Positions 36,112-45,646 are shown, numbered from the stretch's first letter. The stretch is 64,000 nucleotides of DNA from Pseudaeromonas sharmana (GCF_042649925.1 NZ_JBHSAF010000014.1:930001-994000); one strand, 5' to 3'. Translations and numbers: made by a program. Notes: generated by a model not told the origin, from the letters alone.

Positions 36112-36630
36112 TCAGGCGCTGGCACCGCGGCCGATCGGTCGATAGCCTTGCCAGGCGATCGGTAAAGCTTGGCCATCCGGGTTCGGGCGCAGCTGGATGT
36201 GATAGCCCTGCAACGCATCGAGCAGCAGATGGTTATCGACCTCCTTGAGATTGTCCTTGTGCTGCTGCGCCACGCCGACCAGCAGCGTAGCCAGCGCCTG
36301 ACGCTTGGCGTCGGCCGCATCGGCAGCCACAAACAGCCCGAAATCATGCAGCTCAGCCAGGGTGTGGTCGGCATATCCCCCCACGTTGACGAAAAACAGC
36401 TGCGGGCCGCTGCGGGCGGGCTCAGCCTGCAACACCACGTCGTAACCTGCGACCCAATTGATGATCTGGTAGCCATCCAGGTGCAGCTTGTCCGCATCAC
36501 CAAACCAGGCCGCCTGCAGGTGGGGGATCGCTGCCTCGACCGAGTCGGCAACCACAAACTGGATATCATGCACTTCGATATTCGAGCGGCCGGCGTTACC
36601 GCCGAGGGAAAACATATACAGTGCCGGCAT
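36112..36630 (-). CDS. DUF1543 domain protein
   Basis: A 172-residue protein starting at ATG 36630 with AAGGAGA upstream. Contains 'MFSLGGNAGRSNIEVHDIQFVV' near the N-terminus and 'HLDGYQIINWVAGYDV', typical of the DUF1543 family, whose role is unknown. Monocistronic. Confidence 0.85.
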   Translation of the reverse strand: MPALYMFSLGGNAGRSNIEVHDIQFVVADSVEAAIPHLQAAWFGDADKLHLDGYQIINWVAGYDVVLQAEPARSGPQLFFVNVGGYADHTLAELHDFGLFVAADAADAKRQALATLLVGVAQQHKDNLKEVDNHLLLDALQGYHIQLRPNPDGQALPIAWQGYRPIGRGASA

Positions 36631-36819
36631 GGGATCTCCTTGATAAGTCTGGCCATTCCAGCCAGTGGCCAGGCTATGCTAGCACACTCATGCCGCCAGG
36701 TGACGCCGGCGAGGCCCGGCTGCGCGCCAGCGCGACTCGTGCTGAGGGGGGATACGGGACAAGCCACCGCAACCAGCCCGGATCGCTCCGGGCTTGGTTG
36801 GCGGGGCGGAAGACGGCGC

Positions 36820-39800
36820 TTAGTCCGTCGACTCTGCTGCTGGCGGAGCCGGATGCCGGGAGAACCAGGCGAAATAGAGCAGCGGGATCACCAGCAGCGT
36901 CAACAGGGTGGAGACCAGGATGCCGAAGATCAGCGAGATGGCCAGCCCGTTGAAGATGGGGTCATCCAGAATGAACAGCGCCCCAATCATTGCCGCCAGC
37001 GCCGTGAGCAAGATCGGTTTGGCACGCACTTGCGCCGCGGTGATCACCGCTTGCTCGAAGGCCATGCCCTGACGCCGTGCCAGTTCGATGAAGTCCACCA
37101 GCAGGATCGAGTTGCGCACTATGATGCCGGCCAGGGCTATCATGCCGATCATCGAGGTGGCCGTGAACTGGGCCCCGAGCAAGGCGTGCCCCGGCATGAC
37201 ACCGATCAGCGTCAGCGGTATCGGCGCCATGATGATCAGCGGTACCAGATAGGAACGGAACTCCGCCACCACCAGCAGATAGATGAGCACCATGCCGACG
37301 GCATAGGCCAGCCCCATATCGCGGAATGTCTCGTAGGTGATCTTCCACTCGCCATCCCACAACAGCGCGACTTCACCCGGTTCGCTAGGCTGATGAATGT
37401 AATACTGCGGCAGCGCAAGCCGGCCTCCCGCCTCGACCATGCCATACAGCGGGCTATCCAGCGGCCCGGCCATATCGGCCACCACCATCAGCATCGGCAG
37501 CATGTTCTTGTGGGTGATGTACTCCGGCGCCAGCGTATCGTGGCGTATCACCAGCTCGGAGAGCGGAATCAGCTGTCCACTCTGGCTGCGAACCCGCAAT
37601 GCCAGCACCCCGGACAGCTCGACCTTGTCGGCGGGATCCAGACGCAGGCGGATCGGCAACGGGTACTTGCTATGCGAGCTGTGCAGCCAGCTGACATCCT
37701 GATCGCCAACGGCGGCGGCCAGCACGGCCACCACATCGGCCGGATCGACCCCCATCTGGCTTGCCTTGCTGCGATCCACCGCCAACTGCCACAGCGGCTG
37801 CGGCGCAACCTGATAGATATCGATATCCACCAGATCCGGCGTCGCACGCAGCGCCGCCAACACCTGATCGGCGCCATGCTGGCGCAGCTCCGGCGTCGGG
37901 CCATACACCTCCGCCACCAGTGGCGACCAGACCGGCGGCCCGGGCGGCACTTCAACCACCTTCAGGTTGCCGCCCTGCGCTTGGGCAATCTCTTGCAGCG
38001 GCGCACGCACCGAGAGCGCGATCTGGTGACTGCTGCGGTCGCGGTGATGCTTGTCGACCAGGTTGACCTGGATATCGCCGACATTGGCCCCGCTTCGCTC
38101 GAAGTAGTGGCGCACCAGGCCGTTGAAATTAATCGGTGCCGCCGTGCCGGCATAGATCTGGTAATCGCGGACCTCGGGCACCCTGGCCAGTTGCTGGCCG
38201 ATCTGAATCAGCGTGCGTTGCGTCTGCTCCAGCGAACTGCCTTCTGGCATATCCAGCACCAGCTGGAACTCGGACTTGTTGTCAAACGGCAGCATCTTCA
38301 TGACGACCCACTCCAGCGCCGGCAACGCCGCGGCGGCGATCACCAACCCCAGCACCGCCAACCACAGGCGTCCGCGTGCCCGGCGGGCGCCCGGGCCGAC
38401 CAGGAACGGCGTCATGAGTCGCGAGAAGAAGCGGGCACTGCGACTGGTCGCCTCGTCAGCCGACGTATCCCCTGTACCCTGTGCTGCCGGTTGGGCATGG
38501 CGATGCAACAGGTGACCTGCCAGCCAGGGCGAGAAGACAAACGCCACCAGCAACGACAGCAACATGCCCATGCTGGCATTGATCGGGATCGGGCTCATGT
38601 AGGGGCCCATCAGACCGCTGACAAACGCCATCGGCAGCAGGGCGGCGATGACGGTCAGCGTCGCCAGTATGGTCGGCCCCCCCACCTCGTCGACCGCCAC
38701 CGGGATCAGTTCGCGCAACGAGCGCGTCCCCATCGCCATGTGCCGATGGATATTCTCGACCACGACAATCGCATCATCCACCAGGATGCCAATCGAGAAG
38801 ATCAGCGCGAACAGCGACACCCGGTTGAGGGTGAATCCCCATGCCCAGGAGGCAAACAATGTCAGCAGCAGGGTGATCATGATCGCCACGCCCACGACCA
38901 CCGCCTCGCGCCAGCCCATGCTCACCAGCACCAGCAACACCACGGCCAGGGTGGCAAAGATCAGCTTACCGATCAGCGTGTTCGACTTGTCGGCTGCCGT
39001 CACGCCGTAATCCCGGGTCACGGTGACCTCAACCTCGGCGGGCAACAAGCGGTTCTTCAGCTCGGCGACCCGCTGTTCGATACGCTTGGCCACTGCGACG
39101 GCATTCTGTCCGGGCTGCTTGCCAATGGCGATGGTCACGGCAGGAGCAATCGCCCCCACCTCAGCCTGTTCGGCCGCGGCAGCGCCCTGACCGAACCAGG
39201 TTGCGGCACTGGGCAGATCGGCTTGCAGCTCGATGCGTGCCACCTCGGCCAGATAAACCGGCTTGCCCTGACTGACACCGACCACCAGTTGTCCCAAGTC
39301 ATCCTGCTCCTGCAGGAACAGCCCGGCCTTGACCCTGATTTCACGGTTCTGCTGGGTGATAGCCAACTGGCTTGAGCTGCGGTTGGCCGCTTGCAAGCGG
39401 GCCGCCACCTCGGTCAGCGTCAAATCGTGGGCCGCCAAGGCGGCCGGATCGAGGGTGACCAGCTGAGCCTGGTCATGGGCACCGTAGCTGTGAATGTCGC
39501 GGGTACCAGGCAGCCGCTTGAGCTCGGTCTCCAGCTCATGCGCGGTGCGTGTCAGTGCAGCGGCCCCCAGTGTCTTGCTCCACAGTGTCAGGGCGACAAT
39601 CGGCACATCGTCTATCCCCCTGGGTTTGATCAGCGGCTCACCGACGCCCAATCCCTGTGGTAACCAATCCTGGTTCGAATACAGCTGGTTGTAGAGATCG
39701 ACGATGGCCTGCTGACGTTTGACCCCGACCTTGAATACCACCACCAGCATGGCGCCATCGGGACGCGAAAAGGAGTAGAGGGTATCGATGCCCGGCAGTT

Positions 39801-40050
39801 GGGATATCACCTGCTCGGCCGGGGTCGTCACCAGGTTTTCCACCTCCTGTGGCGAGGCACCGGGGAATGGAATGTACACATCGGCAAAGGTGACGTCGAT
39901 CTGCGGCTCCTCCTCCTTGGGCGTCACGAGGACGGCAAATAACCCCAGCAGCACGGCGACCAGTGCCAGCAGCGGCGTGATGGCCGATGTCTGAAAGCTG
40001 GCCGCCAGCCGGCCCGCCAGTCCAAAGCGTGGCGCGGGATCCTTACTCAT
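36820..40050 (-). CDS. RND-family efflux permease
   Basis: A 1076-residue inner-membrane transporter with the RND layout: TM1 near residue 25-40, large periplasmic loop, TM2-6 with the proton-relay segment 'FSIGILVDDAIVVVENIHRHM' (two aspartates) near 405-425, second loop, and TM8-12 to the C-terminus. Conserved 'VKPRGID'-like and 'AGIIVRNSILLVDFIELAR' parts are present. Overlaps the MFP gene by eight bases. Because the operon starts with a BigR-like regulator and lies opposite sulfide oxidation genes, the substrate may be a sulfur-derived compound; that is inference. Confidence 0.92.
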   Translation of the reverse strand: MSKDPAPRFGLAGRLAASFQTSAITPLLALVAVLLGLFAVLVTPKEEEPQIDVTFADVYIPFPGASPQEVENLVTTPAEQVISQLPGIDTLYSFSRPDGAMLVVVFKVGVKRQQAIVDLYNQLYSNQDWLPQGLGVGEPLIKPRGIDDVPIVALTLWSKTLGAAALTRTAHELETELKRLPGTRDIHSYGAHDQAQLVTLDPAALAAHDLTLTEVAARLQAANRSSSQLAITQQNREIRVKAGLFLQEQDDLGQLVVGVSQGKPVYLAEVARIELQADLPSAATWFGQGAAAAEQAEVGAIAPAVTIAIGKQPGQNAVAVAKRIEQRVAELKNRLLPAEVEVTVTRDYGVTAADKSNTLIGKLIFATLAVVLLVLVSMGWREAVVVGVAIMITLLLTLFASWAWGFTLNRVSLFALIFSIGILVDDAIVVVENIHRHMAMGTRSLRELIPVAVDEVGGPTILATLTVIAALLPMAFVSGLMGPYMSPIPINASMGMLLSLLVAFVFSPWLAGHLLHRHAQPAAQGTGDTSADEATSRSARFFSRLMTPFLVGPGARRARGRLWLAVLGLVIAAAALPALEWVVMKMLPFDNKSEFQLVLDMPEGSSLEQTQRTLIQIGQQLARVPEVRDYQIYAGTAAPINFNGLVRHYFERSGANVGDIQVNLVDKHHRDRSSHQIALSVRAPLQEIAQAQGGNLKVVEVPPGPPVWSPLVAEVYGPTPELRQHGADQVLAALRATPDLVDIDIYQVAPQPLWQLAVDRSKASQMGVDPADVVAVLAAAVGDQDVSWLHSSHSKYPLPIRLRLDPADKVELSGVLALRVRSQSGQLIPLSELVIRHDTLAPEYITHKNMLPMLMVVADMAGPLDSPLYGMVEAGGRLALPQYYIHQPSEPGEVALLWDGEWKITYETFRDMGLAYAVGMVLIYLLVVAEFRSYLVPLIIMAPIPLTLIGVMPGHALLGAQFTATSMIGMIALAGIIVRNSILLVDFIELARRQGMAFEQAVITAAQVRAKPILLTALAAMIGALFILDDPIFNGLAISLIFGILVSTLLTLLVIPLLYFAWFSRHPAPPAAESTD

Positions 40051-41077
40051 GCTGCACCTCCCGCAACAGATCCCAGGCGACGGAGGCTATCTGATCCCCG
40101 GGTTGCAAGCCGGCGAGGATTTCAACCCGTTCACCCTGCTCGCGGCCGACCCGCACCGGCGTCAAGGCCCAGCCTGACTTGCCCTGCAGATAGACGGCGC
40201 TGAGCTCTCCCTGTCGCAGCAAGGCCTGCCGCGGGATCAACAAGGCCGGGCGTTCTCCCTGCTTGATGCGCACCTTGACCCAGGTGCCCGGCAGCGCATC
40301 GCCTGTCTGAGCTGGCAGATCCAGCCGCAACTGGAACGTGTGTGTGGTGGCATCGGCATAGTTGAAACGCATGACGCGAATCGGCGCGACGATGCGCCCG
40401 GAAGGCAGCACGACTTCGATGCGCTCCGGCGTCAGCTCGCCAAGGCGCAAAGCCGATTGCGGCAGTTCGCTGACGACACGCAGCGCATCCAGCGACAGAC
40501 CGGACAATAACGGGGTACCGGGGGCGACTGTCTCACCGAGCTCGACATGCCGCTCGGTGACCACACCGGCATAAGGCGCCAGGATCTGCGTGTAACCATA
40601 GGCTTCCCGCGCCTTGGCCAATTCTGCCTCTGCCGCCTTGACACTGGCCTGCGCGGCGCGCGCGGTCGCCGAGGCATTATCCAGCTGTGCCTTGGAGGCC
40701 ACGCCCTTGGCCGTCAGCGCCTGGATCCGTACCAGTTGCCGATCGGCCTCGATTTGCTGGGCTTCGGCACGGGCCAGCGCCGCCTGGGCCGCCGCGACAG
40801 AGGCAGATTGTTCATTGCCGCTGATTTCCAGCAACGGCTGCCCCTCCTTGACCTGATCATTGACATCCACCAGCATGCGCACCACGCGCCCGCTGGTCTG
40901 GGCAGCCACAGTCCCCTGGTGCACCGGCTCCACCTTGCCATCCAGAGTAAGCCAGTTGGCGACGGCTTCGGTGTGCAGCGTCAACGGTGCGACCGTCTTC
41001 TCCTGCGCTTGGACGGGAGCCAGGACGGTGACCAGACCGGCCACGATCCCCAACATCAGCATGCCCTTTGCTCTCAT
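40043..41077 (-). CDS. RND efflux membrane fusion (adaptor) protein
   Basis: A 344-residue periplasmic adaptor with a signal peptide (about 25 residues, ends VQA). Lipoyl-like halves flank a helical hairpin rich in 'ALARAEAQQIEADRQL' and 'KAAEAELAKAREAYGYTQI', then beta-barrel and membrane-proximal parts ending 'LREVQHE'. Connects the RND pump to an outer-membrane channel, which is not encoded here. Overlaps the regulator gene (ATGA) and the pump gene. Confidence 0.9.
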   Translation of the reverse strand: MRAKGMLMLGIVAGLVTVLAPVQAQEKTVAPLTLHTEAVANWLTLDGKVEPVHQGTVAAQTSGRVVRMLVDVNDQVKEGQPLLEISGNEQSASVAAAQAALARAEAQQIEADRQLVRIQALTAKGVASKAQLDNASATARAAQASVKAAEAELAKAREAYGYTQILAPYAGVVTERHVELGETVAPGTPLLSGLSLDALRVVSELPQSALRLGELTPERIEVVLPSGRIVAPIRVMRFNYADATTHTFQLRLDLPAQTGDALPGTWVKVRIKQGERPALLIPRQALLRQGELSAVYLQGKSGWALTPVRVGREQGERVEILAGLQPGDQIASVAWDLLREVQHE

Positions 41078-41565
41078 GATTTCCTCCTGTGGTGCCGGCC
41101 GTGACCGGCCCCTTTTTCAGCTAGCGCTTCCGGATCCTGGTGCGGCCATGCTGCGCCAACAGGCTCAACCGAAACACGTCCTGATGCCAGCATGGCGCTA
41201 TCCCTCTCAGGCTGCCGAGGTTCGGATCGCGAATTTAGCGCGTCATCACACCCATTGCTCGCCAGCCTGGCTGTGCAGTAGTGCTGCTGTAACACCTGTA
41301 ACAGTTCAATGACCACGGCATTGGCCAGCGAATAGTAAATCTGCTTCGCCACTTTGCGCGTCCGTACCAGTTGATGCTGCCTGAGTACGGCTAGTTGCTG
41401 TGAAAAAGCGGACTGTCCCAGTTGACTGTGAGCCATCAGCTCATTGACCCCTTTCTCGCCTTCGATCAACTGGCACATCACCACCAGACGCTCAGGGTGG
41501 GCCAGTGCCTTGAGCAGGGCCGCCGCCGCCATCGCAGGTTGATTAACCGTGTCGAATTCGTTCAT
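41074..41565 (-). CDS. ArsR-family repressor, BigR/SqrR-like persulfide sensor
   Basis: A 163-residue winged-helix repressor. Residues about 14-90 form the ArsR fold ('LLKALAHPERLVVMCQL', 'QSAFSQQLAVLRQHQLV'). Cysteines C31 and C97 are 66 residues apart, the same spacing as the sensing pair of BigR (42/108) and SqrR (41/107), which respond to sulfide-derived persulfide by forming a cross-link. No metal-site signature is seen. The C-terminal tail of about 60 residues is longer than usual. Heads the RND operon and is divergent from DUF2892-SQR, so it probably controls both. Confidence 0.85.
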   Translation of the reverse strand: MNEFDTVNQPAMAAAALLKALAHPERLVVMCQLIEGEKGVNELMAHSQLGQSAFSQQLAVLRQHQLVRTRKVAKQIYYSLANAVVIELLQVLQQHYCTARLASNGCDDALNSRSEPRQPERDSAMLASGRVSVEPVGAAWPHQDPEALAEKGAGHGRHHRRKS

Positions 41566-41665
41566 AAGTTAAATTAGCAATTTCTTATATTGAGTTCTAG
41601 TGTATATAGCAACGGTCATTTTCGCCATGTGAGTACATAAACGGCAGGTTAAGAGGAGGTCTGGT
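41566..41665. promoter_or_regulatory. Shared promoter region of the sulfide-response locus
   Basis: A 100-base A+T-rich divergent region. AAATTAGCAATTTCTTATAT and nearby TATATAG could hold the operator for the BigR-like repressor, whose known sites are A+T-rich palindromes; I cannot fix the exact operator. AGGAGG for the DUF2892 gene lies at its right end. Confidence 0.5.
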
Positions 41666-41851
41666 ATGACGGTAGATAACGGGGTTCGCGTCATGGCTGG
41701 CAGCATGTTGCTGTTGTCGCTGCTGCTGACTTACTGGGTTCATCCCGGATTCGTGTGGTTGAGTGTGTTTGTCGGCGTCAACCTGATCCAGAGTGCCTTC
41801 ACCGGTATTTGCCCGGCGGCGTCTATACTCAGGCGGCTGGGACTCAAATAG
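41666..41851 (+). CDS. DUF2892 small membrane protein (YgaP C-terminal-like)
   Basis: A 61-residue protein with two transmembrane helices and the family ending 'GICPAASILRRLGLK'. In E. coli this domain forms the membrane part of the rhodanese YgaP; as a separate protein it is common next to sulfide-response regulators. GAGGAGG precedes ATG 41666. First gene of the pair with sulfide:quinone oxidoreductase, 63 bases upstream of it. Confidence 0.85.
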   Translation: MTVDNGVRVMAGSMLLLSLLLTYWVHPGFVWLSVFVGVNLIQSAFTGICPAASILRRLGLK

Positions 41852-41914
41852 CGTCCAGTGCTATCTGGACAACCGGCCCGCGTATCGGGCGTGTAGCGAG
41901 ACAGGAGACAGGTT

Positions 41915-43186
41915 ATGGCAACCGTGGTCGTCGTCGGGGCGGGACTGGGAGGCATGTCCGCCGCATATGAGCTCAAGGCCGAGCTGGGTAAACAACATGA
42001 AGTGATACTGGTCAATGACAAGCCTCACTTCGAATTCACACCGTCCAATCCCTGGATCGCCGTCGAATGGCGAGAACGCAACGACACTTCGATGCCGATT
42101 GAACCCTATGTCAGCAAGAAAGGGATCCGCTTCATCGCCTCAGGCCTCGAGAAGCTCGAGCCGAATGACAACCGCCTTGTACTCCAGGATGGTCAGCGTA
42201 TCGACTATGACTATCTGGTGTTGTGCACCGGACCGGCCCTGGCCTTTGAGGAGATCCCTGGCGCCGGCCCCCATGCCGGAGGCTCCAGTAGCGTCTGCAC
42301 CCTGAGTCATGCCGAGGAGTGCCGGCAGAATGTACGGGCGTTGATTGACGAGCCCGGTCCGGTGATCGTTGGCGCCATGCCCGGTGCGTCCTGCTTTGGA
42401 CCGGCGTATGAATATGCCTTCATTTTGGACCGCCACCTCAAGGACAAGAAGGTTCGCAAACATGTTCCGATGACTTTCGTAACCAGCGAGCCCTACATTG
42501 GCCACCTGGGGCTGAACGGCGTGGGTGACTCCAAAGGCATGCTCGAGAGTGAGTTGCGCATGCGCGACATCCACTGGATATGCAATGCCCGCACCGTAAG
42601 CACCGAAGATGGCAAGATGAAGGTCGAAGAGCTTGATGACGAGAGTCATGTCAAACGCACGCACGAATTACCCTATAAACATGCCATGATGCTGCCCGCG
42701 TTCATGGGCATCCCGCCCCTGCGCGGCATTGACGGGCTGGTCAATCCACGGGGCTTCGTGTTTGTCGATGAGCTGCAACGCAATCCGACGTACCAGCGCA
42801 TCTACGCCGCAGGGGTCTGTATCGCCATCGCCCCGCAGCACAAGACCCCGGTTCCCACCGGCGTCCCGAAAACCGGCTACATGATTGAAGCCATGGTGCG
42901 GGCCATCGCCCACAACATCAAGGCCGAGGTCAACGGCGTGACGCCGACCACCAAGGCGGTATGGAATGCCATCTGTCTGGCCGACATGGGCGATACCGGC
43001 GCCGCTTTTGTCGCCATGCCGCAGATCCCGCCGCGCAACGTCGCCTGGTTCAAGAAGGGCAAGTGGGTTCATCTGGCGAAGATCGCCTTCGAAAAGTATT
43101 TCATACACAAGATGCAGGTTGGCGATACCGAACCCCTGTATGAAAAACTGATGCTCAAGTATCTGGGGATTGATAAAACGGAGTAA
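41915..43186 (+). CDS. sqr: Sulfide:quinone oxidoreductase, type I-like
   Basis: A 423-residue FAD enzyme that oxidises sulfide to polysulfide and passes electrons to quinone at the membrane. FAD motif 'VVVVGAGLGGMSAA' at residues 4-17. The three catalytic cysteines sit at C128, C160 ('GASCFGPAYE') and C354 ('NAICLADMGDTG'), almost the same numbers as in Acidithiobacillus SQR (128/160/356). C-terminal amphipathic part would bind the membrane. Together with DUF2892 and the BigR-like repressor this is a sulfide-detoxifying unit. Confidence 0.92.
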   Translation: MATVVVVGAGLGGMSAAYELKAELGKQHEVILVNDKPHFEFTPSNPWIAVEWRERNDTSMPIEPYVSKKGIRFIASGLEKLEPNDNRLVLQDGQRIDYDYLVLCTGPALAFEEIPGAGPHAGGSSSVCTLSHAEECRQNVRALIDEPGPVIVGAMPGASCFGPAYEYAFILDRHLKDKKVRKHVPMTFVTSEPYIGHLGLNGVGDSKGMLESELRMRDIHWICNARTVSTEDGKMKVEELDDESHVKRTHELPYKHAMMLPAFMGIPPLRGIDGLVNPRGFVFVDELQRNPTYQRIYAAGVCIAIAPQHKTPVPTGVPKTGYMIEAMVRAIAHNIKAEVNGVTPTTKAVWNAICLADMGDTGAAFVAMPQIPPRNVAWFKKGKWVHLAKIAFEKYFIHKMQVGDTEPLYEKLMLKYLGIDKTE

Positions 43187-43216
43187 AAGCCCGGCGAGCG
43201 CCAGGACAGTGACAAC

Positions 43217-43255
43217 CCAGCGTTGCCGCGCGGTCACACCGCACGACAACGCTGG
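43217..43255 (+). terminator. Hairpin after sqr, possible terminator
   Basis: CCAGCGTTG and CAACGCTGG arms with a nested GCGGTCACACCGC. It lies 31 bases after the sqr stop; no T-run follows, so its ending role is uncertain. Confidence 0.5.
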
Positions 43256-43284
43256 CATGTGCCTATGGCTACGGGGTTATGGCG

Positions 43285-43809
43285 TCATGGCTTACCGGCG
43301 CCGACGGTGTCGGCAGCCTGCTGCGCGGTCAACAACGGCTTGGGCGGAATCAACCATCGGTACAGATCAATCCAGCCCTCGCGGCGGGCAATCAGTACCT
43401 CGTGGTGCGGGGCGCGCTGAAAAATGGCAATCCGATTTTCCGTCAGTGGCAACCAGACATAATTGACGATGGAAAACGACGACTGCAGGCGGTTGTAATC
43501 ATTCAGCGCCGACTCGCCCTGTGTTCCGGCCTCAACCTGCTTGCGCTGGGTGATCACGAAAGCCAGCTGTTCGCGAAATGCCAACTGCCAGCCGGTCACC
43601 AGCCATTTTTCGCCGGTGGCCAGCTCCTCTTCAACAAAGCTGACGTGGCCCCAGCGGCAGACCCCTTGAAAATGTACCTTGGGCGTGGCGGCCTCAAGCT
43701 CATAATTACAGCCGAAATTATTGATCAGCAGCAGCAACACGGCACCGAATAACAGCAACAAGGGAGAACAGAGCAACCAGCGGCGCCAGCGAATATCATT
43801 CTTCATCAT
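43285..43809 (-). CDS. Membrane protein paired with the ToxR/CadC-like regulator (ToxS-like)
   Basis: A 174-residue protein with one N-terminal transmembrane helix (about residues 10-30) and a periplasmic domain with two cysteines ('FGCNYE', 'GVCRWGH'). Its gene overlaps the upstream regulator gene by 14 bases. Size, topology and order match ToxS or TcpH-type partners that stabilise a membrane regulator, but sequence similarity to ToxS is not evident. Role inferred from context. Confidence 0.6.
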   Translation of the reverse strand: MMKNDIRWRRWLLCSPLLLLFGAVLLLLINNFGCNYELEAATPKVHFQGVCRWGHVSFVEEELATGEKWLVTGWQLAFREQLAFVITQRKQVEAGTQGESALNDYNRLQSSFSIVNYVWLPLTENRIAIFQRAPHHEVLIARREGWIDLYRWLIPPKPLLTAQQAADTVGAGKP

Positions 43810-44560
43810 CTTGCTCCTCCTGCGCCTTCAGCAAGGCCTGCTTGCTGACGGGGATCGCCTGCTTGCCGGCCACCAGCCATAAGGTGTCCTCCGGTAACAA
43901 GCTGCTGGCACCTGCCTTGAACGGGTGTTTCTCATCCAGAATGCACAAGGTTGCCCCGGACTCCTGCCGGCATTGGACCGTCAGCCATTCAAACCGGATC
44001 AGCATGGCCAGGAACAGCAAGATGGTCAGTGCCAACAGGTTGATCCACAACAGCCAGTGTCCGCTGCCGGTGACGGACGGGGCCGGCGGCTCGGCTTCGG
44101 CCGGGGCGCTCATCGGCTCAACACTCGCTAGCACATCTGACTGTCCCGCCGCCTCGTCCGTTGCCGGAGGCAGCAGTGTGTCCGTGCGGTTACCGCCCGG
44201 CATGCGCTCCTTGAGCGGGACAAACAGGGTCAGCATGTATCCGCGTCGCGGCAGACTGCGAATTTCAACCTCCGCGGGTTGAGAGACGAGATAACGTCGC
44301 AGGTTGGCAATTGCAACCGTCAATGAGTTGGGGCTGATAGGCCGCCCGCCCCACCCCATCTGCAACAGGGTCTCCTTGCTGCACACCTTGCCGGCATGCA
44401 ATAGCAGATGCGTGAGGATCTGGCACTCCGCTTCCGACAAACGGGTTTCTGCAGGCAGCCCCTCGGCATTCGGGCGCTGCAAAATACGTCGGTCCCCTTC
44501 AAGCGTGAAGAGTCCGAATAGCAGAATGGGCATGGATTGATGTTGGCTCATGCTCGGCAA
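43796..44560 (-). CDS. Membrane-bound winged-helix regulator (CadC/ToxR-like)
   Basis: About 254 residues. Residues about 10-105 form an OmpR-type winged helix ('RLSEAECQILTHLLLHAGKVCSKETLL', 'SPNSLTVAIANLRRYL', 'IRSLPRRGYML'), then a low-complexity Pro/Ala linker, one transmembrane helix (about 168-190) and a short periplasmic domain with a cysteine pair ('VQCRQESGATLCIL'). The start is either TTG 44560 (AGAGGA four bases upstream) or ATG 44551. Such regulators control genes directly from the membrane in response to pH, bile or other envelope signals. Confidence 0.85.
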   Translation of the reverse strand: MPSMSQHQSMPILLFGLFTLEGDRRILQRPNAEGLPAETRLSEAECQILTHLLLHAGKVCSKETLLQMGWGGRPISPNSLTVAIANLRRYLVSQPAEVEIRSLPRRGYMLTLFVPLKERMPGGNRTDTLLPPATDEAAGQSDVLASVEPMSAPAEAEPPAPSVTGSGHWLLWINLLALTILLFLAMLIRFEWLTVQCRQESGATLCILDEKHPFKAGASSLLPEDTLWLVAGKQAIPVSKQALLKAQEEQDDEE

Positions 44561-44942
44561 CGCATCCTCTGTCTGGAACCTGAATGGTCTGTGTCCATAA
44601 AAGCAGATATTTAGGTGTCGATCTGGGCGCCGAGTTTATCAGATTACTTTCTCCGGATGACACATCTCGGCATGCCTCGTTTTGCACCAGTCAAAGCACC
44701 AGCGATAAACCATATATAAATCAATTTCTTATAATTTTTTATATTTTTTTATGAGTTTACTCCCGGCCTCGGGATACGCAAAGTGCAGTCACGGCAAGCG
44801 ATGACCGTTCGCCAGACCCGATACGCTGACTGCCGCGCAAAAGAGCCGGGATCAAACAACCAGACTGCGGACAAGCAAACCAGTTCCACACCCATTGAGA
44901 ACTGATAGACCATTAAACTGTAGCGCTAATTGAGGCCATTTT
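44561..44942. other. Divergent promoter region of the ToxR-like gene and the secreted protein
   Basis: 382 bases without a gene. A very A+T-rich block at about 44703-44755 ('TATAATTTTTTATATTTTTT' type) is probably the promoter or regulator-binding region. Nothing else recognised. Confidence 0.5.
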
Positions 44943-45491
44943 ATGTTCAACAAGATGCTCCAAGCCACCCTGATGACTGCTCTGTGCCTGACTGCCACCC
45001 ACAGCTTCGCCGATCCACGCGAAGATCTGGATACCATGGTGCGCGGCAATTACGATCGTAGCGAGCTGAACGAGCGCGGCTACCAATGGTCCGCACAAGT
45101 CGGCAGCGGCTCGCACCGTGCTGAATTCTGGTACAACGCGGACAATGACAGCTGTGCCAAGCTGGTCATCAATGACGACATCATCGCCCAGGTCGATAAT
45201 GCCAAGAGCAAAAAATGTACCTTGCGTAACCGTCACGACTATCAACCCTCTTATCAGGCCGCCGCGGCCAGTAACGATGAGCGCATCGATCCAAACTTGA
45301 TGCCGCGCTACTGTTCCGGTGAGGCCGCAAGCAAGTTTCATGTCAGCCCCCGCGACATCACGACCCTGCCGATGGAAAAGCAAGGCCACAACTACGTGGT
45401 ATATGGCCAGTGGGAGCAAGACGACATTCATACCTTTACCTGCACCTTCAGCAGAAATGGTCAGCTGGAATCCCTGAAGCGGACCAGCTAA
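44943..45491 (+). CDS. Secreted protein of unknown function
   Basis: A 182-residue protein with a 23-residue signal peptide ending SFA. The mature part has four cysteines (likely two disulfides) and is charged. No family recognised. It is opposite the ToxR-like pair and has its own terminator, so it may be controlled by that pair, but there is no direct evidence. Confidence 0.75.
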   Translation: MFNKMLQATLMTALCLTATHSFADPREDLDTMVRGNYDRSELNERGYQWSAQVGSGSHRAEFWYNADNDSCAKLVINDDIIAQVDNAKSKKCTLRNRHDYQPSYQAAAASNDERIDPNLMPRYCSGEAASKFHVSPRDITTLPMEKQGHNYVVYGQWEQDDIHTFTCTFSRNGQLESLKRTS

Positions 45492-45528
45492 CCGGACAAC
45501 CGGATGTGTTCTCCGTTATTGGAGCTTT

Positions 45529-45555
45529 TGTCCCGCCCCGGCGGGACTTTTTTTA
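45529..45555 (+). terminator. Rho-independent terminator after the secreted protein gene
   Basis: GTCCCGCC-CCGG-CGGGAC followed by seven T, about 37 bases after the stop codon. Confidence 0.9.
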
Positions 45556-45646
45556 TCTGACATTCTTGCAATTGTCGGCTACAGGCGTAGGGTGAGCCCG
45601 TCCTGCACGGATAGCACGCGAACACATCGCCACAGGAACCTTCTCC

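Noticed and set aside
36169..39375. Very long frame antisense to the RND pump
   Set aside because: Same reason: Arg/His/Gln-rich shadow of a real 1076-residue gene with clear motifs.
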